This document shows, piece after piece, positions 26,056-35,504 of a DNA stretch of 64,000 bases. A program made the position numbers and the translations under genes. The notes below the pieces were generated by a model. The model made no database searches, was not told the DNA's origin, and worked only from the letters and a program-made list of their open reading frames with translations. Every line of letters begins with the position of its first letter. Position 1 is the first letter of the stretch. This DNA is from Bacilli bacterium (GTDB lineage: Bacteria; Bacillota_I; Bacilli_A; RF39; UBA660), in contig CAAGPL010000032.1 of assembly GCA_900771805.1 (NCBI GenBank), positions 62,001 through 126,000 of the forward strand. Direction: 5' to 3'.

Positions 26056-26088
26056 AAAAAAATAACTTTTATTTCTTTATAAAAGTTA
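26053..26088 (-). terminator. Terminator of the repeat protein gene
   Basis: TAACTTTTAT / ATAAAAGTTA stem with nine U on the minus strand, overlapping the end of the gene. Confidence 0.75.
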
Positions 26089-26950
26089 CTCCATCATATC
26101 CTTTTTTCTGTCTTTCTTTAAAATATAAATACTCTTTATATTGTATTTGTATTTTTTTAGAAATTGGATCATTAAGTTTTAATATCTTTTCCATCATACA
26201 TTCCCACCAAAAATTCATACTTGCTCCTGTTGAGAACCTATTACATCCATCTAAATCAAATTTAGATAAATCAGCATCTATAAATTCTTTTTCTAATATC
26301 TTTGAATCTAAATAAACTTGATATTGTTCCATTATCTTTACATCCAGTATAGTTTTTTTTATGCGAATTTGATTTTCATTATTAAAAAACCAAATTCCAA
26401 CAGACATTCCATCTGGAAAAGTTAATTTACTTGTTATTTCAAATTTACTTAAATCTTTTATACTACAAAATAAAGTTTTATATTTTCTTTCTAACAATAA
26501 TTGCTTTGTTTTAACTTGTTTAATATATTCATAATATTGACGAGAAATTAAAGAAAAATTAGGATCGTTAGAATTAAGAATTCTATTTTTATTTTCTATA
26601 AACCAATCAAACATACTTTCACCATTTTTAAATAAAATGTTTTTCTTAGGATCAAATTTTTCAGATGATGGATAAGATTCAAATTCTATAATCTTATTTT
26701 TCTTTGCAATAGTAATATTTATTGAACCTTTTGTTAAAAGATCATAATTTATTTGACTTATTTTTTTATACTCTTGATAATCCTTTGATATTTTTTGACA
26801 AACCAAATCATTACTTAATAATATTTTTTCTTTATTATATCTAAACCAAGTATACATATTACTACCATCTTTAAAGCATAGTTTAGAATCATAACGAAAT
26901 TTATTTAAACCATCATAATTATTAAATTCATTTAATTTTATTATATCCAA
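26069..26950 (-). CDS. Four-repeat protein with a helicase-associated-like motif, unknown function
   Basis: 293 residues, no signal or membrane helix. Four copies of a roughly 60-residue unit centre on FKDGSNMYTWF, FKNGESMFDWF, FPDGMSVGIWF and FSTGASMNFWW, each followed by a basic helix with an N-D-x motif and a Y-x-Y/E-Y end (DYQEYKK, QYYEYIKQ, QYQVYLD, QYKEYLY). The DG-x-x-M/L-x-x-W core recalls the helicase-associated (HA) repeat, which may bind nucleic acid. It stands alone with its own terminator. Not assigned to a known family. Confidence 0.6.
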   Translation of the reverse strand: MDIIKLNEFNNYDGLNKFRYDSKLCFKDGSNMYTWFRYNKEKILLSNDLVCQKISKDYQEYKKISQINYDLLTKGSINITIAKKNKIIEFESYPSSEKFDPKKNILFKNGESMFDWFIENKNRILNSNDPNFSLISRQYYEYIKQVKTKQLLLERKYKTLFCSIKDLSKFEITSKLTFPDGMSVGIWFFNNENQIRIKKTILDVKIMEQYQVYLDSKILEKEFIDADLSKFDLDGCNRFSTGASMNFWWECMMEKILKLNDPISKKIQIQYKEYLYFKERQKKGYDGVTFIKK

Positions 26951-26994
26951 AATAATATCCCCCTTTTTTTATGAAATATAGAATAATATATATT

Positions 26995-27022
26995 TAAAAA
27001 AAAGTCAAGATTATTTGACTTA
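26995..27022 (-). terminator. yqeH operon terminator
   Basis: AAGTCAA / TTGACTT stem followed by U-run on the minus strand. Confidence 0.72.
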
Positions 27023-27058
27023 ATTTTCATATACGCTAATTTATTAAAGATGATTTCT

Positions 27059-28069
27059 TTAAATTAAATTATCTCTAATAAAAACACTAACATCTTCTTT
27101 TGTATATACATTAATAGAAGCTTTTTTAGTAATTTTAATAAAACATAAACCACTTATTACTACATCTTTTTTATCTTCTAATGATATATTTTTTTTATTT
27201 TCATTTTTTAATCTATTATTAGTTTCTTGATTTATTCTACTAACTTTTAATTCATTAGAAATATATACTGTAAAACTATTAATATTACCAGATAAATAAT
27301 CTATTCTTGCATAATCATCTATCAATAAAGATTGATTAGGTTTAAGTTGATAAGTTCTAGGCTTAATTTCTGTTTTTGGTATTACTTTTTTTAACAAACT
27401 AGCATTTAAATTAGATGAAAAATCATCTAATTTAATAAGTCCTGGTGTATCAATAAGTGTTAAATTATCATTTATTTTTATATTAATTAAATCTATTGTT
27501 GTCGCTGGAAGAGGACTTGTTGTAATTAATTTATCTCCTAAATTATTAGACTTTATAATTTTATTTAATAAACTTGATTTACCAGCATTAGTATTTCCAA
27601 CTAAATATACATTTTTACTAGTTTTATATTTATTAATAAGATTCATTAATAAATCTATATTATAATTTTTTTTGCTACTTACAAATACTATATCTTTAAA
27701 TTTAATATCAAAATTATTTTTTATATAATTTTTGATTTTATACTCTTTTACACTTTTTGGTAACAAATCCTTTTTAGTAATAACTAAAATCACATTTTTA
27801 TCAAATTTATTTATAAAATTTAAACTATTATCAAGCGTAAAAATATCGCATAAGAATAAAACCAAATCATTTTTATTTGATATATCATTAAATATTTGTT
27901 CATAATTTTCTATATCTTTTTCTATATCTTTATAATCTCCATAATTTTTTATTCTAAAGCATCTTTCGCATACAGGCTTTTCTTCTTTTAAATTTTCTTC
28001 AATAAATCCCGGCTTATTTTTATCATAGCTTTGAAGTATAGCTCCGCATCCTACGCATTTTTTAATCAT
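27059..28069 (-). CDS. yqeH: Ribosome biogenesis GTPase YqeH
   Basis: 336 residues. A zinc ribbon (CVGCGAILQ...CERCF, about 5-38) is followed by a circularly permuted GTPase in the order G4 (VITKKDLLPK), G5, G1 (LVGNTNAGKSSLLNKII), G3 (LIDTPGL), and a C-terminal TRAP-like RNA-binding part. It is needed for 30S assembly in B. subtilis. It overlaps yqeG by a few bases; this pair is conserved in Bacillota, where aroE, rsfS and others follow, but not here. Confidence 0.95.
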   Translation of the reverse strand: MIKKCVGCGAILQSYDKNKPGFIEENLKEEKPVCERCFRIKNYGDYKDIEKDIENYEQIFNDISNKNDLVLFLCDIFTLDNSLNFINKFDKNVILVITKKDLLPKSVKEYKIKNYIKNNFDIKFKDIVFVSSKKNYNIDLLMNLINKYKTSKNVYLVGNTNAGKSSLLNKIIKSNNLGDKLITTSPLPATTIDLINIKINDNLTLIDTPGLIKLDDFSSNLNASLLKKVIPKTEIKPRTYQLKPNQSLLIDDYARIDYLSGNINSFTVYISNELKVSRINQETNNRLKNENKKNISLEDKKDVVISGLCFIKITKKASINVYTKEDVSVFIRDNLI

Positions 28070-28583
28070 AATATTTTCCTTTAATTAATAATTTTTTTTG
28101 TTCGAATGTTTTAAATATTTTCTTTTCAATTTGTCTATTAAGCCATGTTTCAGTTTCATCAATATTACTTATTGGATTAACTAAAATAGTAGTTATACCA
28201 ATTTTATTTCCACCATTTATATCAGTTAATAACTGATCCCCTATACATGCAACTTCATTTTTATTTAGTTTATGTTTTTTTAATATATACCTATATTTAA
28301 AAGAAAAAGGTTTAAGAGAAATACATGCTATTTCAAGATCATAATAATTTCCAAATTTACTAACTCTTTTTGGAAAATTATTAGAAAATAATATAATTTT
28401 AAAATCCTTTTTTAATTTATCAAATAATTTTTTTGTTTTTTCACATAATACTATTTCTTTAGCTGGAGATATAGTATTATCTAAATCAAATAATAAACAT
28501 TTTATATTCTTTGACTTTAATTTATCATAATTTATTTTAAATATATTTTCTTGATAAATATCGGGTAAAAATCTTTTAATCAT
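28062..28583 (-). CDS. yqeG: YqeG family HAD phosphatase
   Basis: 173 residues, HAD-superfamily IIIA. Motif I is LLFDLDNTISP (about 32-42), motif II LFSNN and motif III/IV ACIGDQLLTDINGGNKIG. In mitochondria the relative Ptpmt1/Gep4-type acts on phosphatidylglycerophosphate; the bacterial substrate is unsettled. I start it at MIKRFLPD after GAAAGGAATAAATTTA. It overlaps both prsW (upstream) and yqeH (downstream), so it is part of one transcript. Confidence 0.92.
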   Translation of the reverse strand: MIKRFLPDIYQENIFKINYDKLKSKNIKCLLFDLDNTISPAKEIVLCEKTKKLFDKLKKDFKIILFSNNFPKRVSKFGNYYDLEIACISLKPFSFKYRYILKKHKLNKNEVACIGDQLLTDINGGNKIGITTILVNPISNIDETETWLNRQIEKKIFKTFEQKKLLIKGKYYD

Positions 28584-29472
28584 TAAATTTATTCCTTTCA
28601 AATTTTTTAAAACTTATTTTTTCATATCGTTTTATTCTTTGTCTTCTATAATTACTATCTATATACTCATCATTATTCATAAGATAATAATATTTATTAT
28701 CATACGTTCCATTATTAATAAATATATCATTTAAATTACTAGATACTTTAGTATATTTTATTGCTAATACAAATAAGAAAATCATTATCATAAAAAGAGG
28801 TATTGTTTTAAATAATAGTATTTGAATATTATTTGAAACTTTTAAACTATCTAAGATAATCATTAAATTATTAAAAGTACCATGAATAAAAGATGAAACT
28901 AAGATTGCACACAAAATATTTATATATTTTTTCTTTTTATCTTTAGAAAAGCTTCCAAGAGACATAAAGTGTCCTATTATAATACCACATATTACGTGAA
29001 GTGGAACTGTTGTAAAATCTCTCATTAAAGATAAACCTATACTATTTGATATTGTACTTTCTGAAAAAGCATACATTATATTTTCTAATCCTGCAAAAGA
29101 AAGAGCAATAAGCATCATATAAACAATTCCATCATATATATCATCATAATATTTATTATCAAAAATAAATAAAAAGAAAACAGCCATTTTAGATAATTCT
29201 TCAATAAAAGCCCAAATATAAGTTAGTAAAATATTATTAGAAAAATAAGGCATCACTAATCCTTCAAAATAATTTGCTAATGAAATAGTTAAAATGCCAG
29301 ATAATAAACATAGTAAAATATTTCTTGTTGGCTCCTTACTTTTTCTATCACTATATAATACAAAAAATGTTAATATTAAACTTGGTACTAAAGAAAACAA
29401 AATTACTATTAATCTTTCATAAAAATAATAATAATTGTTAAAAAAATTAAAATCAAAACTTAAATTTATCAT
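28576..29472 (-). CDS. prsW: PrsW-family intramembrane metalloprotease
   Basis: 298 residues with about eight helices. Family motifs: FIEELSKM (EExxK), FAGLENIMY (ExxxY) and PLHVICGIIIGHF with HGTFN later. PrsW cleaves the anti-sigma factor RsiW in B. subtilis at site 1; no RsiW/SigW pair is seen here, and many bacteria carry PrsW relatives with other roles. The C-terminal 60 residues are cytosolic and rich in Tyr, Asn and Arg. Its stop overlaps the yqeG start. Confidence 0.85.
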   Translation of the reverse strand: MINLSFDFNFFNNYYYFYERLIVILFSLVPSLILTFFVLYSDRKSKEPTRNILLCLLSGILTISLANYFEGLVMPYFSNNILLTYIWAFIEELSKMAVFFLFIFDNKYYDDIYDGIVYMMLIALSFAGLENIMYAFSESTISNSIGLSLMRDFTTVPLHVICGIIIGHFMSLGSFSKDKKKKYINILCAILVSSFIHGTFNNLMIILDSLKVSNNIQILLFKTIPLFMIMIFLFVLAIKYTKVSSNLNDIFINNGTYDNKYYYLMNNDEYIDSNYRRQRIKRYEKISFKKFERNKFND

Positions 29473-29486
29473 AACTTATCAATCCT

Positions 29487-29726
29487 TTATTGCAAAAAAA
29501 ACAATTTTAAATCTACTACGTTTTCATTTACAGTTTTATATTTTTTTATTTTAAATAATAACTCATTATAAGTTATAACACCATTTATATTAGAAGTACT
29601 TAATTTAATTTTCGGATCTTTACCATTTAAAACTTCTTTATATGAAATATATGCTATAAAACTATTAATAAATATGCCTAAAAATAATATAAATAAAATA
29701 TAGTAACCAATTTTTTTCTTTTTCAT
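29487..29726 (-). CDS. Small membrane-anchored hypothetical protein
   Basis: 79 residues: lysine cluster, one membrane helix (IGYYILFILFLGIFINSFIAYI, about 6-27) and a short outside domain (VNGKDPKIKLSTSNINGVITYNELLFKIKKYK). Not recognised. It lies 14 bases upstream of prsW on the same strand and faces sigK divergently. Confidence 0.6.
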   Translation of the reverse strand: MKKKKIGYYILFILFLGIFINSFIAYISYKEVLNGKDPKIKLSTSNINGVITYNELLFKIKKYKTVNENVVDLKLFFLQ

Positions 29727-29758
29727 ATTTATATGCCCCTTTTATCTTTTTTATTATA

Positions 29759-29788
29759 ACATAAATAAATAATATTTTTTCATATAAT
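29759..29788 (+). promoter_or_regulatory. Sigma-E-like promoter of sigK
   Basis: ATA core at 29761-29763, about 15 bases, then CATATAAT (29781-29788; sigma-E consensus CATACAMT). No good -35 for sigma-A sits 17 bases before the embedded TATAAT. In B. subtilis sigK is transcribed by sigma-E. Confidence 0.45.
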
Positions 29789-29806
29789 TTACTAGGAGTG
29801 ATAAAT

Positions 29807-30502
29807 TTGTTTTTAAATATTATTACAGAATTAATTAAAGGTTTATTAGTAGGAACAGGAAGTTATGGTAGTAAAACATTTCCTGATCCACTATCTAAAG
29901 AAATGGAAGATAGCCTTATAAAAGATATGCTAAATGGAAATAAAAAAGCAAGAAATAAACTTATTGAACATAATTTAAGATTAGTGGCACACATAGTTAA
30001 AAAATACGATAATAAAAAAGATGATATAGACGATTTAATAAGTATAGGAACAATTGGTCTTATAAAAGGAATTGATACATTTTCTAATAAAAGTGGTACA
30101 AAACTTACAACATATGCTGCTAGATGTATAGAAAATGAAATATTAATGTTCTATAGATCAAATAAGAAAAATTCAAAAAATATAAGTATTAATGAATCCA
30201 TTGGTTTTGATAAAGATGGAAATGAAATATCATTTATTGATATCCTAAAAACTCCAAATCCAGATTACATAAATGATATTGATTTAAAAGATAACATAAA
30301 ACTTTTATATAATTTTATTGATGTATTAAGCAATCGTGAAAAAGAAATAATAATAAAAAGATATGGTCTTTATAATCAAAAAGAACAAACTCAAAAAGAA
30401 ATTGCAAAGGATCTTAAAATATCTAGGAGTTATGTTTCTAGAATAGAAAAAAGAGCACTAACAAAAATATTAAGAGAATTCATAAGAAATAAAAAAGCAT
30501 AA
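29807..30502 (+). CDS. sigK: Pro-sigma-K, late mother-cell sigma factor
   Basis: 231 residues, one uninterrupted gene (no skin element). The hydrophobic pro-sequence MFLNIITELIKGLLVGTGS precedes YGSKTFPDPLS; the S-Y junction lines up with the SpoIVFB cut in B. subtilis. Region 2 reads ARNKLIEHNLRLVAHIVKK and DDLISIGTIGLIKGIDTF, then TYAARCIENEILMFYRS; region 4 has TQKEIAKDLKISRSYVSRIEKRAL. TTG at 29807 is eight bases behind AGGAG, whereas the longer GTG frame begins inside that site. SpoIVFA/SpoIVFB are at 22-23.6 kb. Confidence 0.95.
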   Translation: MFLNIITELIKGLLVGTGSYGSKTFPDPLSKEMEDSLIKDMLNGNKKARNKLIEHNLRLVAHIVKKYDNKKDDIDDLISIGTIGLIKGIDTFSNKSGTKLTTYAARCIENEILMFYRSNKKNSKNISINESIGFDKDGNEISFIDILKTPNPDYINDIDLKDNIKLLYNFIDVLSNREKEIIIKRYGLYNQKEQTQKEIAKDLKISRSYVSRIEKRALTKILREFIRNKKA

Positions 30503-30528
30503 AAAAAGATACAAAAGTATCCTTTTTT
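30502..30528. terminator. Bidirectional terminator between sigK and the cadherin-like gene
   Basis: AAAAAAGATAC / GTATCCTTTTTT around AAAA, with T-runs on both strands; the genes converge. Confidence 0.8.
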
Positions 30529-31627
30529 AGTGCTTTTTAATAACGTATACAATACCACCAATAAGTCCAAAAGCAATTAATGATAAACTCATTATAATAA
30601 GAGGATTTCTCTCTTCATTTTCCTTATATGGTATTGTTTTATCTTTAGGGTTTTCCTTAAAAATATTTAAAATATACTCTTTTTTAGTACCATCTTCTGC
30701 TGTTACTAATATTTTAACTTTAGATCCATCTTTTAAATCTTTATTACCATTTACTGAAACCTTAGAATTTAAACTACTAGTTTCATAATCTAAAGTCAAA
30801 GTTTTTACATTTTCTTCTATAAATACATCATATGAATATTCATCATTTTCTAATTTAAATTTTTTATCTTCTTTTATAGTTAAACTCTTTAAGCTAGCAT
30901 CTGCTGATAAAGCTTCTCTTTTTATATTTATGTTATATGCCTTTTTTGAACCATCTTCTGCTGTTACAGTAATAGTTATTTTATTATCTTTTCCTGCTTT
31001 TAATTCTTCATTAACATTATTACTTATAACTACATTTGATTTAGCATCTTCAAGTATTGGTGTTATTGAAACAGTTTTAACATTACTTGCAACTGTAGCC
31101 TCATAATCATATACCCCTGAATTAAATGCTGGTGATAATACAACTTCACTATCATCACTTCCCTTAATCGTTAAAGTTTTTATATTAGCATTATTTGATT
31201 TAGGAGCTTGTGTTGTAGTTGTTTGAGGAGTATTAGTTGTAGTTGGAGTTGATACATTTTTTAAAATAATTATACTTGTTTTTACTTCCTCACCGCTATT
31301 TTCATCTTTTATTGATATATTAACTGTTTTATCCTCTTGTATGTTTAAACCTTTTTTTACTGCAAATAAGATAGTTCCATTTTCACTGCTTAACTTTCCA
31401 TTTCTAATAGGATTAGTACCAGTTGGATATATATCACTATCATAAGATAATTTCCATGATGTACCATGTGCACCGGAAAATATTAATTGAAATGTATAAT
31501 CTTTACCAGCTACTGAAACATTTACCTTACTAGGATTTACATTTAAAGTTGTTACAGCCTTAACGCTTACTAAACTAAAAAAACTTGCAATAATAAGTAA
31601 TAAAAACATACCTAATCTTTTTTTCAT
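30527..31627 (-). CDS. Secreted protein with cadherin-like beta-sandwich repeats
   Basis: 366 residues: signal peptide (MFLLLIIASFFSLVSVKA), an Ig-like first domain (35-130), a Thr/Pro-rich linker, two cadherin-like beta-sandwich repeats (SNNANIKTLTIKGS...VTAEDGSKKAYNINIKR and ADASLKSLTIKED...VTAEDGTKKEYILNIFK), and a C-terminal membrane helix with a basic tail (MSLSLIAFGLIGGIVYVIKK). No LPXTG-like motif precedes that helix, so it is probably membrane-anchored. It likely displays adhesin-like domains on the surface. Single-gene unit. Confidence 0.78.
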   Translation of the reverse strand: MKKRLGMFLLLIIASFFSLVSVKAVTTLNVNPSKVNVSVAGKDYTFQLIFSGAHGTSWKLSYDSDIYPTGTNPIRNGKLSSENGTILFAVKKGLNIQEDKTVNISIKDENSGEEVKTSIIILKNVSTPTTTNTPQTTTTQAPKSNNANIKTLTIKGSDDSEVVLSPAFNSGVYDYEATVASNVKTVSITPILEDAKSNVVISNNVNEELKAGKDNKITITVTAEDGSKKAYNINIKREALSADASLKSLTIKEDKKFKLENDEYSYDVFIEENVKTLTLDYETSSLNSKVSVNGNKDLKDGSKVKILVTAEDGTKKEYILNIFKENPKDKTIPYKENEERNPLIIMSLSLIAFGLIGGIVYVIKKH

Positions 31628-31693
31628 ATATGCACCTCTTCTATTCTATAATAATTATAATATTTAAAATAACATAAGTCAATTATTATTAAA

Positions 31694-32359
31694 TTACATT
31701 TTCTTTAATATTTTTCTTATATCTTTTTGAATATCATCTATACTTTTAAACTTTCCATTATAATCACAATATACAAAGTCAAAATCTAAATATTTTGCTA
31801 CAAAATGTGAATTATCGTATATCCTTTTCATTAACTTATTATCTCTTTCGTAAATATCATTTTTAACACCATCATTATTCTCTCTATTATTTCTCATACT
31901 AGATACTAAATCGAAATTTGCAGTTAAAAATATTACTTTATCTGGTTTTTTTATTTTAAGTTTATTGTATTCATAATCCGTTACATAATCTATAAAAGCT
32001 TTTTTCCCATCATCATTATTTAATAATGATGATTGATAAATTAAACTAGATGTTGTATACCTATCAAGCAAAATGATATCACCACTATAATAAGCCTCTT
32101 TTAATTTATCATTCCACGTTATTGCTCTATCTACTGCATATATACTATTTACCAAGTATGGTGATAAATCATTTGGATTTCCAAAATCTCCATTTAAATA
32201 ATACTCCGTTAATTTTCCCTGCTTTGAATCATAAGTTGGAAAGTGATGACTACATACGTTGTACCCATTATCCTCTAAATATTTTTTTAACAATTTAAAT
32301 TGTGTTGTTTTTCCTATTCCATCACAAGCACCTTCAATAACTATTAATTTACCTTCCAT
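31694..32359 (-). CDS. tmk: Thymidylate kinase
   Basis: 221 residues. The P-loop is IEGACDGIGKTTQFKLL with an extra residue compared with the usual GxDGSGKTTQ, DRYTTSSLIYQSS is the DRY/H motif, and the LID-like region with RENNDGVKNDIYERD follows. Makes dTDP from dTMP. The sequence leans toward the eukaryote/archaea-like subgroup more than B. subtilis Tmk. I start at MEGKLIVIEG behind GGTAGGTTTGATT. Confidence 0.87.
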   Translation of the reverse strand: MEGKLIVIEGACDGIGKTTQFKLLKKYLEDNGYNVCSHHFPTYDSKQGKLTEYYLNGDFGNPNDLSPYLVNSIYAVDRAITWNDKLKEAYYSGDIILLDRYTTSSLIYQSSLLNNDDGKKAFIDYVTDYEYNKLKIKKPDKVIFLTANFDLVSSMRNNRENNDGVKNDIYERDNKLMKRIYDNSHFVAKYLDFDFVYCDYNGKFKSIDDIQKDIRKILKKM

Positions 32360-32390
32360 AATCAAACCTACCTTCATATTTAGTATAACA

Positions 32391-32413
32391 AAAAAAAGAC
32401 TTAATTTTAAGCC
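32391..32413 (-). terminator. ileS terminator
   Basis: GGCTTA / TAAGTC stem and eight U on the minus strand, overlapping the ileS stop. Confidence 0.72.
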
Positions 32414-35400
32414 TTTTCAACATCTAATTTAACATTTAATCCATTTATGTCAAATTCATCTACTAAATCATATCTTTTAATTATTTCAATACTTAAAGTT
32501 TCTTTTTTTATCATGCCTTCAAAAGAAGATAATACTTCTTCAAATTCTTCTGATGCATTATAATATAATTTAATTCTATCTGCAACATCAAAATCTTTTT
32601 GTTTTCTTAAGTTTTGTACTTTAGAAATTAACTCTCTTACAATTCCTTCTTGAATTAAATCAGTTGTTAAAGTAGTATTTAATATTATAAAATTATTACC
32701 TTCTTTTTTAGCATCATAACCTTCTTTAGCAGATACTCTAACATCAATCATATCTTCAGTTATATCATATAATTCACCATCTATATTAATTGTAAATGGT
32801 TCTTTATTTTGAATGAACTTTATATCTGTTTGAGTTAACTTATTAAGTTCTTCTTGATATAACTTTATTTTAGGGCCAAATATCTTACCTACTACTTTAA
32901 AGTTTGGTTTAACCTCAAAATTCATATATGTAGATAAATCATTAATATAAGTAATTTTCTTAACATTTAATTCTTCTTTTATAAGTTCATCTAAATTTCC
33001 TATTAAATCCTTATTTTTTCCATCAATTAAAACTTCACTTATAGGTTGTCTTACCTTTATCTTAACATCCTCACGAGCATTTCTACCAAGTGATATTAAA
33101 TCACGAACTAAATCCATTTTATTCTCTATCCTATCATCTACTAATGATAGATCAGCCTTTGGAAAATCACTTAAATGAACAGATTCTAATCCAGTTAAGT
33201 TAGTATATATTTCTTCAGCAGTATAAGACGCTATTGGTGCTATAAGTTCACATAAACCTTTTAACACTTCATAAGTAGTTTTATAAACAGCTTTTTTACT
33301 ATTGTCAAAATTACTAGACCAAAATCTTCTTCTGTTTCTTCTAATATACCAATTAGATAAATCTTCTGATACAAAATAAGTAATTTCTTTTACCACTTTA
33401 TTTAAATCATACTCATCATAACCTTTAGTAACTGAATTTACTAATTTATTATACTTTGAAAGTAACCACTTATCTATTTCTTCTCTGTCATTATATGAAA
33501 CATCAAAATTTCTTGGATCTATATTATCTGTGTTTGCATATAATGCAAAAAATGAGTAAGTATTTTTAAACGTACTAAAGAATTTAGAATATATTTCTTT
33601 TATACCTTCTTCATCAAACTTTATTGGAGTCCATGTTGGAGATACAGATGGTATATACCATCTAATTGGATCTGCACCATATTTTTTCATTATAGAAAAT
33701 GGCTCTATAGCATTTCCTTTACTTTTATGCATTTTTTGACCATTTTTATCTAATAATAAGTCATTTACTAAAACATTTTTATAAGGACTTTTACCAGTTA
33801 CAAATACTGATATTACAAGTAATGAATAAAACCATCCACGAGTCTGATCAATACCTTCTGCTATAAAGTCAGCTGGAAATTGATTTTTCCATAATTCTTT
33901 ATTTTCAAATGGATAATGATATTGTGCAAATGGCATAGAACCAGAATCAAACCAACAGTCAATAACTTCTGAAGTTCTACTCATTAACTTACCACAAGAA
34001 GGACATTTAATATGAACATTATCAACATAAGGTCTATGAAGTTCAATATTAATATCAATATCTTCTACTGCCTTATTTTTTAATTCACTTCTTGAACCAA
34101 TCATTTCCATATGACCACATTCACATCTCCATAAAGGAAGAGGAGTACCCCAATATCTATTTCTTGATATAGCCCAATCATTCATGTTTTCTAACCAGTT
34201 ACCAAATCTTTTTTCACCAACATAAGCTGGATACCAGTTTATTTTATTATTTTCTTCAATTATTTTATCTTTTATCTTTGTAACTTCTAAGTAATATGAT
34301 GGTCTTGAATAATACACTAAAGGACTATCACATCTCCAGCAATGAGGATATTCATGCTTCATTTTTTGTTTTTTAAATAATTTATCATGTTCTTTTAACC
34401 ATTTAATAACTTCTATATCAGCATCAAATATACTAATTCCCTTCCATAAGCCATCACTATATGTTGCATCTTCCCTAACAGGATTAACATATGCTAATTT
34501 ATATTTTTTACCAACATTTGCATCATCTTCTCCAAATGCCGGTGCAATATGTACAATACCTGTACCATCCGTCATAGTAACATAGCTATCACATGTTACA
34601 AAAAATTTATTACCGTCTACTTTTAGTGATGGTATTAATTGCTCATAATTAACATATTCTAATTCTTTTCCTAAGAATGTATCTAATACTTTATAATCTT
34701 CTCCTAAAACACTACCTGCTAATGCCTCAGCTAAAATAAATTTATATCCTTTAGATTCTACTTTTACGTATTTTTCATCTGGATTTACACATAAAGCAAC
34801 ATTTGCTATTAAAGTCCATGGTGTTGTTGTCCATACTAGAAAATAACAGTCTTCATCTACCATTTTAAATGGAACTATTACAGTATTAGCATCAACTTCT
34901 TTATATCCTTGAGCTACTTCATGAGAAGCAAGACCAGTTCCACATCTAGGACACCAAGGCATAATTTTTACACCTTCATAAAAAAGTCCTTCATCAAAGA
35001 ATTTCTTTAAAATCCACCACTCAGTTTCTATATAATCATTTTTATATGTAATGTATGAATTTTTAGTATCAATAAATTGTCCCATATCTTCAGTTAATCT
35101 AGTAAATGATTCTTCATTTTTCCATACAGCTTCACGACACTTCTTATTAAATTCTTCAATACCATATTTTTCTATATCACCTTTACCAGAAAAACCTAAT
35201 TCTTTTTCAACTTGAACTTCAACTGGAAGACCATGAGTATCCCACCCTATTTTTCTAAGAACTTTTTTTCCTTTCATAGTTTGATATTTACAAAAAGCAT
35301 CTTTTAAAAATTTTGATACCATATGATGAATTCCTGGATTTCCATTTGCTGTTGCAGGTCCATCATAAAATACCCAGTTTTCTTTATTATCTCTATTTTT

Positions 35401-35502
35401 TATGGTTTTATTTAAAATATCTTCTTCTTTCCATTTTTTTAAAATATCTTGCTCATTATCGAATACACTTTTCTTTGATAATTCTTTAAATTGTTTACTC
35501 AT
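32407..35502 (-). CDS. ileS: Isoleucyl-tRNA synthetase (type 2-like)
   Basis: 1031 residues. Class I catalytic domain with NGNPGIHHMVSKFLKD in place of the HIGH box, GWDTHGLPVEVQVEKELG, an editing (CP1) domain with the LVWTTTPWTLIANVA and GTGIVHIAPAFGEDD motifs, zinc-like CPRCG and CPSCG clusters, KMHKSKGNAI (KMSKS box), and a long anticodon domain. The GLPVE-x-x-x-EKELG wording fits type 2 IleRS, which in known cases resists mupirocin; that is inference. It follows the acetyltransferase gene by 2 bases under a T-box. Confidence 0.95.
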   Translation of the reverse strand: MSKQFKELSKKSVFDNEQDILKKWKEEDILNKTIKNRDNKENWVFYDGPATANGNPGIHHMVSKFLKDAFCKYQTMKGKKVLRKIGWDTHGLPVEVQVEKELGFSGKGDIEKYGIEEFNKKCREAVWKNEESFTRLTEDMGQFIDTKNSYITYKNDYIETEWWILKKFFDEGLFYEGVKIMPWCPRCGTGLASHEVAQGYKEVDANTVIVPFKMVDEDCYFLVWTTTPWTLIANVALCVNPDEKYVKVESKGYKFILAEALAGSVLGEDYKVLDTFLGKELEYVNYEQLIPSLKVDGNKFFVTCDSYVTMTDGTGIVHIAPAFGEDDANVGKKYKLAYVNPVREDATYSDGLWKGISIFDADIEVIKWLKEHDKLFKKQKMKHEYPHCWRCDSPLVYYSRPSYYLEVTKIKDKIIEENNKINWYPAYVGEKRFGNWLENMNDWAISRNRYWGTPLPLWRCECGHMEMIGSRSELKNKAVEDIDINIELHRPYVDNVHIKCPSCGKLMSRTSEVIDCWFDSGSMPFAQYHYPFENKELWKNQFPADFIAEGIDQTRGWFYSLLVISVFVTGKSPYKNVLVNDLLLDKNGQKMHKSKGNAIEPFSIMKKYGADPIRWYIPSVSPTWTPIKFDEEGIKEIYSKFFSTFKNTYSFFALYANTDNIDPRNFDVSYNDREEIDKWLLSKYNKLVNSVTKGYDEYDLNKVVKEITYFVSEDLSNWYIRRNRRRFWSSNFDNSKKAVYKTTYEVLKGLCELIAPIASYTAEEIYTNLTGLESVHLSDFPKADLSLVDDRIENKMDLVRDLISLGRNAREDVKIKVRQPISEVLIDGKNKDLIGNLDELIKEELNVKKITYINDLSTYMNFEVKPNFKVVGKIFGPKIKLYQEELNKLTQTDIKFIQNKEPFTINIDGELYDITEDMIDVRVSAKEGYDAKKEGNNFIILNTTLTTDLIQEGIVRELISKVQNLRKQKDFDVADRIKLYYNASEEFEEVLSSFEGMIKKETLSIEIIKRYDLVDEFDINGLNVKLDVEKA

Positions 35503-35504
35503 CT

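Noticed and set aside
30527..31627. Cadherin-like protein as a sortase substrate
   Set aside because: It has a C-terminal helix and basic tail but no LPXTG/NPKTN-like motif before it; IPYKENEERNP is not one.
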